A stretch of 64,000 nt of DNA from Ectothiorhodospira lacustris (lineage in GTDB: Bacteria; Pseudomonadota; Gammaproteobacteria; Ectothiorhodospirales; Ectothiorhodospiraceae): positions 1-64,000 of the forward strand of contig NZ_JAJNQN010000007.1 of the NCBI RefSeq assembly GCF_022227845.1. Reading direction: 5' to 3'. Position 1 is the stretch's first letter. Each line of letters starts with the position of its first letter. Positions 1 through 8,476 of this stretch are shown piece by piece. The notes beneath the pieces were generated by a model. It had not been told where the DNA came from, did no database searches, and saw nothing but the letters and a program-made list of their open reading frames with translations. Position numbers and translations under genes: made by a program.

Positions 1-28
1 CGGTTTTCACATAGTTTTAAAAATTTGT

Positions 29-74
29 GGGGGGGGGGGGGGGGCTAACCCCCCCCCCCCCCCCCCCGCCCCCC
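29..74. repeat. G-run/C-run inverted homopolymer repeat
   Basis: A run of 16 G (29-44) is followed by CTAA and then 19 C (49-67), one G and six more C. The two runs are complementary and would form a long G:C hairpin. No coding sense can be assigned. It is either a hypervariable intergenic tract or a sequencing/assembly artefact at a contig edge; the sequence alone cannot separate these. The only open frame over it is low-complexity Gly/Pro and is not a gene. The rest of 1-302 holds one dispersed repeat (103-170) and no gene. Confidence 0.8.
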
Positions 75-102
75 TTGATCTCTTTAAAGATATTCGGGAT
101 AA

Positions 103-170
103 GTCATTCTCGCGCAGGCGGGGATCCGGTCGCCGGCTGGAGGTTTTGGATTCCCGCTTTCGCGGGATTG
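103..170. repeat. dRS3-like dispersed inverted repeat, copy 1
   Basis: A GTCATTCTCGCGCAGGCGGG left end pairs with a GGATTCCCGCTTTCGCGGGA right end about 30 bases later. The same architecture recurs at 15138-15206 and 27826-28096. It resembles the small ATTCCCGC...GCGGGAAT extragenic repeats found in many proteobacteria. No gene lies inside. Confidence 0.6.
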
Positions 171-302
171 GCGGACGCTGCTCACGGTATCGCGGCCGAT
201 ACCGAAGACAAATGCGCCAGGATCACCGATAGCCGGAAATTCACTGCCTTCCGGAGCCGCTAGACTGTGCTGTCATCCATGCCGCGGGGAGGCGTATACG
301 TT

Positions 303-1191
303 GTGGTAGAAATCATCAAGGCTTTGAACCTCACACCGGAGCAGGAAGCCTTGGTGGATCTGCACAGTTTCCTGAACGTGCTCAACGTGCTTTCGGCAGA
401 GATGGATCTGCTGGCCTTTTACCTGGATCGGCCTGAGCCGCTGAAACAAGGCATCAGCATCGTGCATGGATTTGCCCAGGCCCTCCAAGACCCTTTTCAG
501 GCCAGACTTTGGGTCCAGGACGTTGATGCCATTCACCGGGAAATCCAGCAAGCGGTCGCAACCGCCGTGGCCGGCCCCCCACCGACCCCGGATGCCCAGG
601 CATGTCTGGACAACATTGAAGCCGTCATGGTGATTTTCAAGACCCGGGTCAGGGAACTGACGGCCCGCGCCGGCGTGCCGATGATCTGGCAATGGCATGA
701 CCTGGAGCTGCTCAGGGAGGATCTGGCGATACTGTTTCAGGTGATGCAACAGAAAAGCAACGGGGGCTTCGGCATCAAGCACAACATCGCCGGACAGAAA
801 GAACGAGACTATCTGGTGAAGTTCGATATCACCAGTCAGGATGGAGACCAGATCTTCATACCGGCCGTGTTCAACGACGTGATTCGTGACCTGATGGCCA
901 ATGCACGCAAGTACACCCCACCTGGCGGGCGCATCCTGTCAGGTCTGGATGATGACGGCCAAAGAATCCGCTTCGTGGTGGAAGATACCGGCGTCGGCAT
1001 TCCCCCCGGACAGATCGAGGATGTCGTCAGGCTCGGGTTTCGGGCGGATAACGTGCAGAACCGCAGAACCTACGGCGGGGGGTTCGGTCTGACCAAGGCC
1101 TACTGGGTGACCCAGCGCCTGCAGGGGCGCATGTGGATCGAATCCCGCCTCAATGAAGGCACCCGGATCGAGATCCAGTTTCCTCGGCTTC

Positions 1192-1202
<11 letters not shown>
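303..1202 (+). CDS. Histidine kinase-like ATPase domain protein
   Basis: The C-terminal third is a GHKL ATPase domain. An N-box ([14 protein letters not shown]), a G1 box ([11 protein letters not shown]) and a G2 box ([19 protein letters not shown]) are followed by the typical [11 protein letters not shown] end. The N-terminal part is helical with no obvious sensor or membrane segment. [11 protein letters not shown] near residues 20-32 resembles the H-x-x-x-N dimerisation helix of some sensor kinases, so H could be the phosphoacceptor, but this is inference. I chose the GTG at 303 because a GGGGAGG ribosome-binding site lies about ten bases upstream; a GTG at 267 in the same frame is possible. 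It converges on the acuI-like gene with an 11-base overlap of the 3' ends. No partner regulator is adjacent. Confidence 0.75.
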
Positions 1203-2175
<973 letters not shown>

Positions 2176-2216
2176 CCGCCGTCCCTCCTGTTGATGGTCT
2201 TGATGGTTTGCCCGCT

Positions 2217-2864
2217 CTACGGCAGGGCTTGCATGATTTCCATCTCCAGTTGGCCCAGGATATCCGCCAGCCCCCGGGACAGCCCCGTCGCCACCTGAGC
2301 CGGCGTGGCTTCGGACAGCGGCTGACGGGACTGCAGGGTGGATGCCAGCGGGATACGGCGTTCGCCCGCCTGCGCCCGGGACGACAGATAGGCCTGAATC
2401 TCCAGGACCGCCGTCGGAGACTGGGCATCTCGCAGATCACCGTAGACGGTATTGACCAGGATATCCAGGCGATAGTCCGCCTCGCGGGCCAGGCTGGGGG
2501 GCAAGATGGTCTGGAACACCCGGGCCTCATGCAGCCAGTCCCGGGCGGCGCTGTATACCTGGTCCCGCACCGGGGCAAACCAGTCATGATGGAAGTCGGA
2601 GACATACCGGGTGTCGTCCATGCGGTAGATCAAGCCCCTGGTGGAGAATTCGGGTGCCACCCGCACCGTACCCATCGCCAGACTGCCGACGGCTGGACCC
2701 GACGGCTGCAGCGCCGGACGCTTGGCTTCCATCAGATAGGTCATGCGTACCGGGGGATCACGTTCCAGACTCACGCTGCAGGCACCGATCGTAAACAGGG
2801 CCGGCACCAGCATGAGCATCAACAGGATCTTGGGTACTTGGGGCATGGTCAGGCTCCGGATCAT
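2217..2864 (-). CDS. ABC-transport auxiliary lipoprotein (PqiC-like)
   Basis: A 215-residue protein with an N-terminal signal peptide (hydrophobic [12 protein letters not shown]) ending at a lipobox-like IGAC, so it is probably an outer-membrane lipoprotein. The remainder matches the ABC-type transport auxiliary lipoprotein family (PqiC/YmbA type): a Y(L/M)-rich beginning, [18 protein letters not shown], and a central domain resembling those that dock to MCE tunnels at the outer membrane. Its ATG overlaps the stop of the MCE gene by four bases (ATGA), so the two are translationally coupled. It takes the place of MlaA/MlaC, which are absent, so the system resembles Pqi/Let-like assemblies at the outer-membrane end. 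Confidence 0.8.
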   Translation of the reverse strand: MIRSLTMPQVPKILLMLMLVPALFTIGACSVSLERDPPVRMTYLMEAKRPALQPSGPAVGSLAMGTVRVAPEFSTRGLIYRMDDTRYVSDFHHDWFAPVRDQVYSAARDWLHEARVFQTILPPSLAREADYRLDILVNTVYGDLRDAQSPTAVLEIQAYLSSRAQAGERRIPLASTLQSRQPLSEATPAQVATGLSRGLADILGQLEMEIMQALP

Positions 2865-3862
2865 CGGGTCAGCTCGGCGGGCTCAGGGGGACGATTGAGG
2901 ATCGCACCGGGATGACGGCGCAGGTCCTCGGTCAGGTCGCGCAGGTTGTCGGTCATGGTACGGAGGTTGTCCAGTGAGGCCGCGATATCCTGTTCATGGC
3001 CGGCAATCAGGTCATCGGTGCGGCCCACGGTACCCTGCAGCTGCTCCAGGGATCGGGTCAGACCTTCCAGCGACCGCCGAATCTCGGGCGACTCCGAGAG
3101 CCGCCGGAGATTTTGCGCCGTTGCTCCCAGGTCTTCCGGGATCTTCGCCAGTTGTGGCGAGTCCGCCAGGCCCTGCACCCGTTTGAGGATATCGTGGATC
3201 TGCTCCAGGCTGCCGGCCAGCTCGCTCATGAGTCGCTTGGCGTCCACCCCCTCCACGATCTCGTTCAGATTGATGGTGAAACGCTCAATGTTGTACAGGA
3301 TGGACTCCACGTCCATCCTGTCCACCCGGCGCATGATGTTGTCCGCATACTGCAGGAACTGGGTCATGGTACTGGGGGCGGAGGGGATGTACAGGTACTC
3401 CGGGGTCCAGTCGATCTCCACGGGAGTGAAGGTATCGGCATCGAAGAAATCCAGCTCCAGAAAGTTGATGCCGGTGACGCCCTGGCTGGTCATGCGCACC
3501 CGCAGCCCCCGATCCACGAACCGTGCCAGTTCATCATTGACATCCCCCATGGAGGCACTGAGCAGGTCGGGGCGCAACCAGCCCCGGACCATCACATACT
3601 GAGCGCGCCGAACGACCGGCAGATCCTTCTGATAATGGGCGTAGGTAAAGCTGATCTGGCTCACCTCGCCGATGGTGACGCCCCGCAGCTTGATGGGCGC
3701 CCCCACCTCCAGCCCCTGGATGGAGCCGTCGAAATAGGTTTCCATCATCAGTTTGGGCCGCAGCAGCGCCCCCACCCCCAGTGCCAGCAGGATCACCACG
3801 GTGGCAGCAAAGGCGCCGACGATGAACAATCCCAGGCGAAAATATCCGGCACGACTACTCAC
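2861..3862 (-). CDS. MCE (MlaD-like) domain protein
   Basis: A 333-residue protein with one N-terminal transmembrane segment (about residues 8-30) and one MCE domain. GSIQGLEVGAPIKLRGVTIGEVSQI carries the characteristic V-x-x-x-G-V-x-x-G-x-V pattern, followed by a long helical C-terminus of about 150 residues (DLTEDLRRH near the end). MCE proteins form hexameric periplasmic rings or tubes that carry phospholipid between membranes. At 333 residues it is much longer than MlaD (about 180), so the C-terminal helices may form a needle as in PqiB/YebT relatives. The start is GTG and overlaps the ATPase stop by four bases. The order permease, ATPase, MCE protein, lipoprotein makes one operon. Confidence 0.88.
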   Translation of the reverse strand: MSSRAGYFRLGLFIVGAFAATVVILLALGVGALLRPKLMMETYFDGSIQGLEVGAPIKLRGVTIGEVSQISFTYAHYQKDLPVVRRAQYVMVRGWLRPDLLSASMGDVNDELARFVDRGLRVRMTSQGVTGINFLELDFFDADTFTPVEIDWTPEYLYIPSAPSTMTQFLQYADNIMRRVDRMDVESILYNIERFTINLNEIVEGVDAKRLMSELAGSLEQIHDILKRVQGLADSPQLAKIPEDLGATAQNLRRLSESPEIRRSLEGLTRSLEQLQGTVGRTDDLIAGHEQDIAASLDNLRTMTDNLRDLTEDLRRHPGAILNRPPEPAELTR

Positions 3863-4635
3863 GATGCCTCCGCGGCTTCACGGTTGAAGAAACGACGCAC
3901 CCAGGGGTGCTCACTGTGGTCCCGCAGATGGGCGGGATCGCCCTCTGCCAGGATACCCCGGGTTTCCTTGTCCAGCATGATTACCCGGTCGGCGATGGCG
4001 AAAATGCTGGGCAACTCGTGGGTCACCACCACGAAGGTGATGCCCAGGATGCGGCTCAGACGCAGGATCAACTGATCCAGTTCCGCCGAGGTGATGGGGT
4101 CCAGGCCCGCCGAAGGCTCATCCAGGAACAGAATGTCGGGGTCCAGCGCCATGGCCCGGGCGATGGCGGCACGCTTCTGCATTCCCCCGGAGATCTCCGC
4201 CGGCATGTGCTGTTCAAAACCCGCCAGCCCCACCAGCTGCAGCTTGAGCCGGGCCACCAGGTCCATGGCCTCTTCGGGCAGGTCGGTGAATTCTTCCAGG
4301 GGCAGACGCAAGTTTTCCAGCAGAGTCATGGAGCCGAACAGGGCACCCATCTGATACATGACGCCGAAGCGCCGCAGGATGTCCCGACGCGCCTTGCCTT
4401 CGGTGCCGGTAAAGACCTCCCCGCCGATGATCACCTTCCCGGCCATGGGTTCATACAGCCCGATCATGTGCTTGAGCAGGGTGCTCTTGCCGCAACCGGA
4501 CCCCCCCAGGATCACGAAGACCTCCCCCGGCGCGACGTCGAAGGACAGCTGCTCCAGCAGCGGCGTGCCACCGAACCCCAGGGTGAGGTCGCGCACCTGG
4601 ATGATCGGCGGTGGATTTTGCGAAGCGGAGTGCAT
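3859..4635 (-). CDS. MCE-system ABC transporter ATPase (MlaF-like)
   Basis: A 258-residue ABC ATPase of the MlaF/Ttg2A subfamily. Walker A is GGSGCGKST, the signature is EISGGMQKRAAIARA, and Walker B is DILFLDEPSAGLDP followed by the H-loop VVTHELPS. ISGGMQKR, in place of the general LSGGQ, is the typical MlaF-family signature. It would power phospholipid movement by the adjacent permease and MCE ring at the inner membrane. Its ATG overlaps the permease stop by one base (TGATG), and its own stop overlaps the downstream MCE gene. The name mlaF is withheld because the operon lacks mlaC and mlaB and has a PqiC-like lipoprotein. Confidence 0.9.
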   Translation of the reverse strand: MHSASQNPPPIIQVRDLTLGFGGTPLLEQLSFDVAPGEVFVILGGSGCGKSTLLKHMIGLYEPMAGKVIIGGEVFTGTEGKARRDILRRFGVMYQMGALFGSMTLLENLRLPLEEFTDLPEEAMDLVARLKLQLVGLAGFEQHMPAEISGGMQKRAAIARAMALDPDILFLDEPSAGLDPITSAELDQLILRLSRILGITFVVVTHELPSIFAIADRVIMLDKETRGILAEGDPAHLRDHSEHPWVRRFFNREAAEAS

Positions 4636-5816
4636 CAGATACCCAGATGGAAGAAGACCACGGCAAACAGGCCGTCCAGAACCACGATCAGGATGATCGC
4701 ACTGACCACCGCCCGGGTGGTGGAAATACCCACGGCCGAGGCACCGGCACGGGTCTCCAGGCCACGCAAACAGCCTACCCCGGCGATGACCAGACCAAAC
4801 ACGGCGGCCTTGAACAGCCCGCCCAGGAAATCCCCCGGCGAGACCGCCTGACTGACCTGGTTCATGAACGCCACAAAGGGGACATCGAAGGTCATCATCA
4901 CCATAGCCCCCCCCATCAGCCCCACAAGGTCTGCAAAGATGGTCAACAGCGGCGCGATGATCACCGCCGCCAGCACCCGTGTCACCACCAGGAAGCGCAC
5001 CGGGTCAACCCCCATGGTGGTCAGGGCGTTGAGCTCCTCGTTGACCTTCATGGTACCGATCTCGGCGGCAAAGGCGGAGGCGGATCGACCCGCCAGCAGG
5101 ATCGCCGTCATCAGCGGACCCAGTTCCCGGAACAGGGACAATGCCACCAGGTTGGCGACGAAGATCTCGGCACCGAACTGCTTCATCGCCACGGCGGACT
5201 GAAACGCCAGGATCACGCCCATGAGAAAGGCGATGAGGGCGACGATGGGGAGGGCATTGACCCCGGCCTCCTGGGCGATGCGCAGGGCATCTTTCCAGCG
5301 TACCCGGGCGGGATGGGTGAGGCCATGGGCGAGGGCGGCCGCGGCCTCGCCGATAAAGACCATGTGAAGGTAGAGATCACGGCCCAGGTCGTGCAGGCTG
5401 TCCGCCAGCCGTTGCCTGAGGCCGGGCGGACGACGCGACCCGGGGATCTCCACCAACGCCTTGGCATCAAAGGGTTCCAGCAACTGACTGACCTTGGCCG
5501 GCACATTCACCAGCGCCACCTCCGCGGCCGTTGCCCGGGGCTGGCGCAACAGATCCAGCAACAGGGCTACCCCGGCGCCGTCACAATATTCCACCGCCGT
5601 CAGATCCACCCGCACCGGCGTCGCAGGGTGATCATCCAGCAGGCGCCGGGCCCGGGACCAGAAACCGCCCACCGTATAGGCATCCAGGCGCCCGGACAGT
5701 GCCAGGATGCATTCACCCGCCGGGCCCACGGATGCGTTCAGTTGTGCGCCGCCTTCATTCACTGATGTCTTTTTACCCACGGGAACACGCGGACTCCATG
5801 GCAAACCATTGAACAT
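4635..5816 (-). CDS. MlaE-family permease with N-terminal STAS domain
   Basis: The protein is about 393 residues. The first 100 or so form a STAS domain (VRVDLTAVEYCDGAGVALLLDLLRQ), and the rest is an MlaE permease with about five membrane segments and the family motifs FQSAVAMKQFGAEIFVANL and ELGPLMTAILLAGRSASAFAAE. In E. coli the STAS protein MlaB is separate and controls the ATPase; here it is fused to the permease. I chose the ATG at 5816 because GGAG sits five bases upstream; the open frame extends upstream to 5906 without a better signal. It is the first gene of the MCE operon and is transcribed away from the GNAT gene at 5918. Confidence 0.88.
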   Translation of the reverse strand: MFNGLPWSPRVPVGKKTSVNEGGAQLNASVGPAGECILALSGRLDAYTVGGFWSRARRLLDDHPATPVRVDLTAVEYCDGAGVALLLDLLRQPRATAAEVALVNVPAKVSQLLEPFDAKALVEIPGSRRPPGLRQRLADSLHDLGRDLYLHMVFIGEAAAALAHGLTHPARVRWKDALRIAQEAGVNALPIVALIAFLMGVILAFQSAVAMKQFGAEIFVANLVALSLFRELGPLMTAILLAGRSASAFAAEIGTMKVNEELNALTTMGVDPVRFLVVTRVLAAVIIAPLLTIFADLVGLMGGAMVMMTFDVPFVAFMNQVSQAVSPGDFLGGLFKAAVFGLVIAGVGCLRGLETRAGASAVGISTTRAVVSAIILIVVLDGLFAVVFFHLGI

Positions 5817-5917
5817 GTCGCTCCATATTGCCAGACTGAACACGAGAAGAAAGCGACAGTGAACCCGCATGCGCGGGGGTAGTCCAATTCCCTTCTGACA
5901 AAGCACCCGGGATCGTC

Positions 5918-6514
5918 ATGTCCAGTACCCTGCAAATCGAACGCCTGGTGGGGTCGCAGGCCACACCCTGGCTACCTGAACTGGCCCGGCTCAGGATCAG
6001 TGTCTTTCGTGCCTATCCCTATCTCTACGATGGCGATACGGACTACGAGGAGAACTACCTGGCCACCTACATCACCTCCCCCAAAAGCATTGTGGTGATG
6101 GTCCGAGACGGTGACAGGATCGTCGGTGCCTCCACCGCCCTACCCCTGATTCGAGAGCCAGAGAACGTGATCCGCCCCCTGCGTCAGCAAGGCTACGATC
6201 CGGCACGGGTCTTCTATCTGGGCGAATCCGTGCTCCTACCCGAATATCGAGGTCAAGGCCTGGGCGTGAGATTCTTCCAGGAACGGGAGGCCCACGCCAA
6301 GTCGTTGGGCGGCTTCACCCATGCCACCTTCTGCGCCGTCTATCGACCGAAGGATGACCCCCGCCGTCCTTCCGACTACAAGCCGCTGGATGAGTTCTGG
6401 AAGAAACGGGGTTATCGCAAACAACCCAGTATCACCACCGTTTTCTCCTGGAAAGACCTGGGTGAACAGCGAGAATCGGAAAAGACCATGGTCTTCTGGG
6501 TCAAGTCCCTCTAG
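5918..6514 (+). CDS. GNAT family N-acetyltransferase
   Basis: A 198-residue GNAT-fold protein. The acetyl-CoA binding segment appears as VFYLGESVLLPEYRGQGLG with YRGQGLG as the pyrophosphate loop, followed by RFFQEREAHAKSLG. The central strand reads IVVMVRDGDRIVGAST. The C-terminal region has the YKPLDEFWKKRGYRK element common to several uncharacterised bacterial GNATs. The substrate is unknown; it could be a small molecule or protein. It starts 100 bases from the divergently transcribed MCE operon and ends 31 bases before the MoxR gene, so it may lead into the MoxR-DUF58-TgpA set. Confidence 0.85.
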   Translation: MSSTLQIERLVGSQATPWLPELARLRISVFRAYPYLYDGDTDYEENYLATYITSPKSIVVMVRDGDRIVGASTALPLIREPENVIRPLRQQGYDPARVFYLGESVLLPEYRGQGLGVRFFQEREAHAKSLGGFTHATFCAVYRPKDDPRRPSDYKPLDEFWKKRGYRKQPSITTVFSWKDLGEQRESEKTMVFWVKSL

Positions 6515-6545
6515 GCTTTCTGATCACGGAGGGCCGGAGCCGCCC

Positions 6546-7487
6546 ATGAACAAGACCCTGCCCGATACCACGATGGCTGCTCGCATCGACGCCATTCTGG
6601 CCCAGCTGAATACGGTGATCTTCGGCAAGCCCGGCCCGATCCGGCTGTCACTGGCCTGCCTGCTGGCCCGGGGTCACCTGCTGGTGGAAGACCTGCCCGG
6701 CGTGGGCAAAACCACCCTGGCCCACGCCCTGGCCCGCACCCTGGGACTGCAGTTCCAGCGCGTCCAGTTCACCAGTGACCTGTTGCCGGCGGATATCCTG
6801 GGGGTCTCGGTGTTCAGCACGGAACGCAAGCGCTTCGAATTCCATCCCGGCCCGGTATTCTCCCAGTTGGTGCTGGCAGATGAGATCAACCGCGCCACGC
6901 CCAAGTCCCAGAGTGCCCTGCTGGAGGCCATGGAAGAACAGCAAGTCACCATTGAAGGCACCACCCGGCGTCTGCCGGAGCCGTTCTTCGTCATCGCCAC
7001 CCAGAATCCCCAGGAACAGATCGGCACCTTTCCCCTCCCCGAATCCCAAATGGACCGTTTTCTGATGCGCATCCACCTGGGCTATCCGGATGCCGCTGCG
7101 GAGCGGGCCCTGCTGCGGGGTCGGGATCGCCGCGAACTGGTGGAGGAACTGCCCGCCCAAGTCGATGCCCCGGCCCTGCTGGCCCTGCAGCGGCAGGTGA
7201 CTCAGGTTCATGTCTCCGATGGCCTTCTGGACTACCTGCAGGCCATCGTAGCCCATACCCGTCGGCCGGCGCTTTACCAGATGGGCCTGTCGCCGCGGGC
7301 GGCACTGGCACTGATGCGGGCCGCCCAGGCCTGGGCCTTGGTGGATCACCGGGACCACGTGCTACCGGAGGACATCCAGGCAGTCCTGCCGCCGGTGGCC
7401 GGTCATCGGCTGAAGCTCAACGAGTCCCCCGGTCTGGCACCGGAACAGGTCACCCGGCGTCTGATCGAGGCGGTACCGGTCCCGTGA
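6546..7487 (+). CDS. MoxR-family AAA+ ATPase
   Basis: A 313-residue MoxR ATPase. Walker A is DLPGVGKTTLAHALAR (about residues 45-60) and Walker B with sensor 1 is VLADEINRATPKSQSALLEAME followed by FFVIATQNP. The C-terminal lid contains SPRAALALMRAAQAWALV. MoxR proteins act as chaperones that insert cofactors or remodel partner proteins, often with a DUF58/VWA partner, as here. The ATG at 6546 is preceded by a GGAG-type site; the frame is open further upstream without support. The stop overlaps the DUF58 start by four bases, giving the conserved moxR-DUF58-transglutaminase operon found in many gammaproteobacteria. Confidence 0.9.
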   Translation: MNKTLPDTTMAARIDAILAQLNTVIFGKPGPIRLSLACLLARGHLLVEDLPGVGKTTLAHALARTLGLQFQRVQFTSDLLPADILGVSVFSTERKRFEFHPGPVFSQLVLADEINRATPKSQSALLEAMEEQQVTIEGTTRRLPEPFFVIATQNPQEQIGTFPLPESQMDRFLMRIHLGYPDAAAERALLRGRDRRELVEELPAQVDAPALLALQRQVTQVHVSDGLLDYLQAIVAHTRRPALYQMGLSPRAALALMRAAQAWALVDHRDHVLPEDIQAVLPPVAGHRLKLNESPGLAPEQVTRRLIEAVPVP

Positions 7488-8476
7488 TGAAGGCCCTGGT
7501 TCCGGACCGTCGGCGGCTGCGGGAATGGTTCATTACCTGGATCACCCGGCGCCAGCTACCGGAGGGTCGGACCCTGCGCCTGCATCGGCGCTGTATCTAC
7601 ATCCTGCCCACCCGCCAGGGTTACACCTTTGCCCTGATCCTGCTGGTGATGCTGCTGGGGGCCATCAATTACAGCAACAGCATGGCCTTCATGCTGACCT
7701 TCCTGCTGGCGGCCCTGGGCGCCAATGCCATGTGGCATACCCACAGAAACCTGCTGGGACTGCGGATCACCCGCCGACCGGCCCAGCCGGTCTTTGCCGG
7801 CCAGACCGCCCAGTTCGTTTATACGGTGGAGAACCCCAGCCGGGTTGCCCGTCGCGGCCTGCTACTGGAAACCCTGGATGGGGCGCCGGTCCCCTTCGAC
7901 GTCAACCCCCGGGGGGAAAACCAGGTCACGCTGGACCTGCCCACCCGGCGCCGGGGCGTGCTGCGGCCCGGTCGCCTGCGACTTCACGGTCGTTATCCGA
8001 TGGGGTTGTTCCGGGCCTGGTCCTGGCTGTATTTCGATGAATCCGTGCTGGTCTACCCCAAGCCCCTGCCCATGGATCAGGCGCCCCCCTTTGCCGGGCA
8101 GGATGAAGGCGAAAGTCGGGAACGGACCGATCCCGCCGGAGAGGAGTTTGCCGGGGTACGGGGCTATCAGCCGGGAGACTCGCCCCGGCATCTGGACTGG
8201 AAGGCCCTGGCCCGCACCGGCGATCTCTACATCAAGCAGTTCGGCGAAGTGAGTGGCGGACAGATCTGGCTGGACTGGGACCAGTTGCCGGCGGGCGACC
8301 TGGAGACCCGGCTGTCCATGATGTGTCACCAGGTTCTGCAGGCCCAGGGCCAGGGGTTGCGCTTCGGCCTGCGCATGCCCGGCCTGGCCCTGGAGCCGGA
8401 GACGGGCGAGGCCCACCAGCGCCGCTGCCTGGAATACCTGGCCTGCTTCGCCCTGCCGGCGGAATCCTGTCCATGA
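7484..8476 (+). CDS. DUF58 domain protein
   Basis: A 330-residue membrane protein. Two hydrophobic segments (about residues 38-80, including GYTFALILLVMLLGAINYSN) precede a beta-rich region and the DUF58 signature EFAGVRGYQPGDSPRHLDWK, followed by ALARTGDLYIKQF. DUF58 proteins are related to von Willebrand A domains and usually pair with MoxR ATPases. Start and stop both overlap neighbours by four bases (ATGA), so the three genes are translationally coupled. The biochemical role is not established for this family; a link to the cell envelope is inferred from the TgpA partner. Confidence 0.88.
   Translation: MMKALVPDRRRLREWFITWITRRQLPEGRTLRLHRRCIYILPTRQGYTFALILLVMLLGAINYSNSMAFMLTFLLAALGANAMWHTHRNLLGLRITRRPAQPVFAGQTAQFVYTVENPSRVARRGLLLETLDGAPVPFDVNPRGENQVTLDLPTRRRGVLRPGRLRLHGRYPMGLFRAWSWLYFDESVLVYPKPLPMDQAPPFAGQDEGESRERTDPAGEEFAGVRGYQPGDSPRHLDWKALARTGDLYIKQFGEVSGGQIWLDWDQLPAGDLETRLSMMCHQVLQAQGQGLRFGLRMPGLALEPETGEAHQRRCLEYLACFALPAESCP

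Noticed and set aside
27-263. Open frame over the homopolymer tract
   Set aside because: Gly/Pro runs come from the G and C tracts and the rest from a dispersed repeat.
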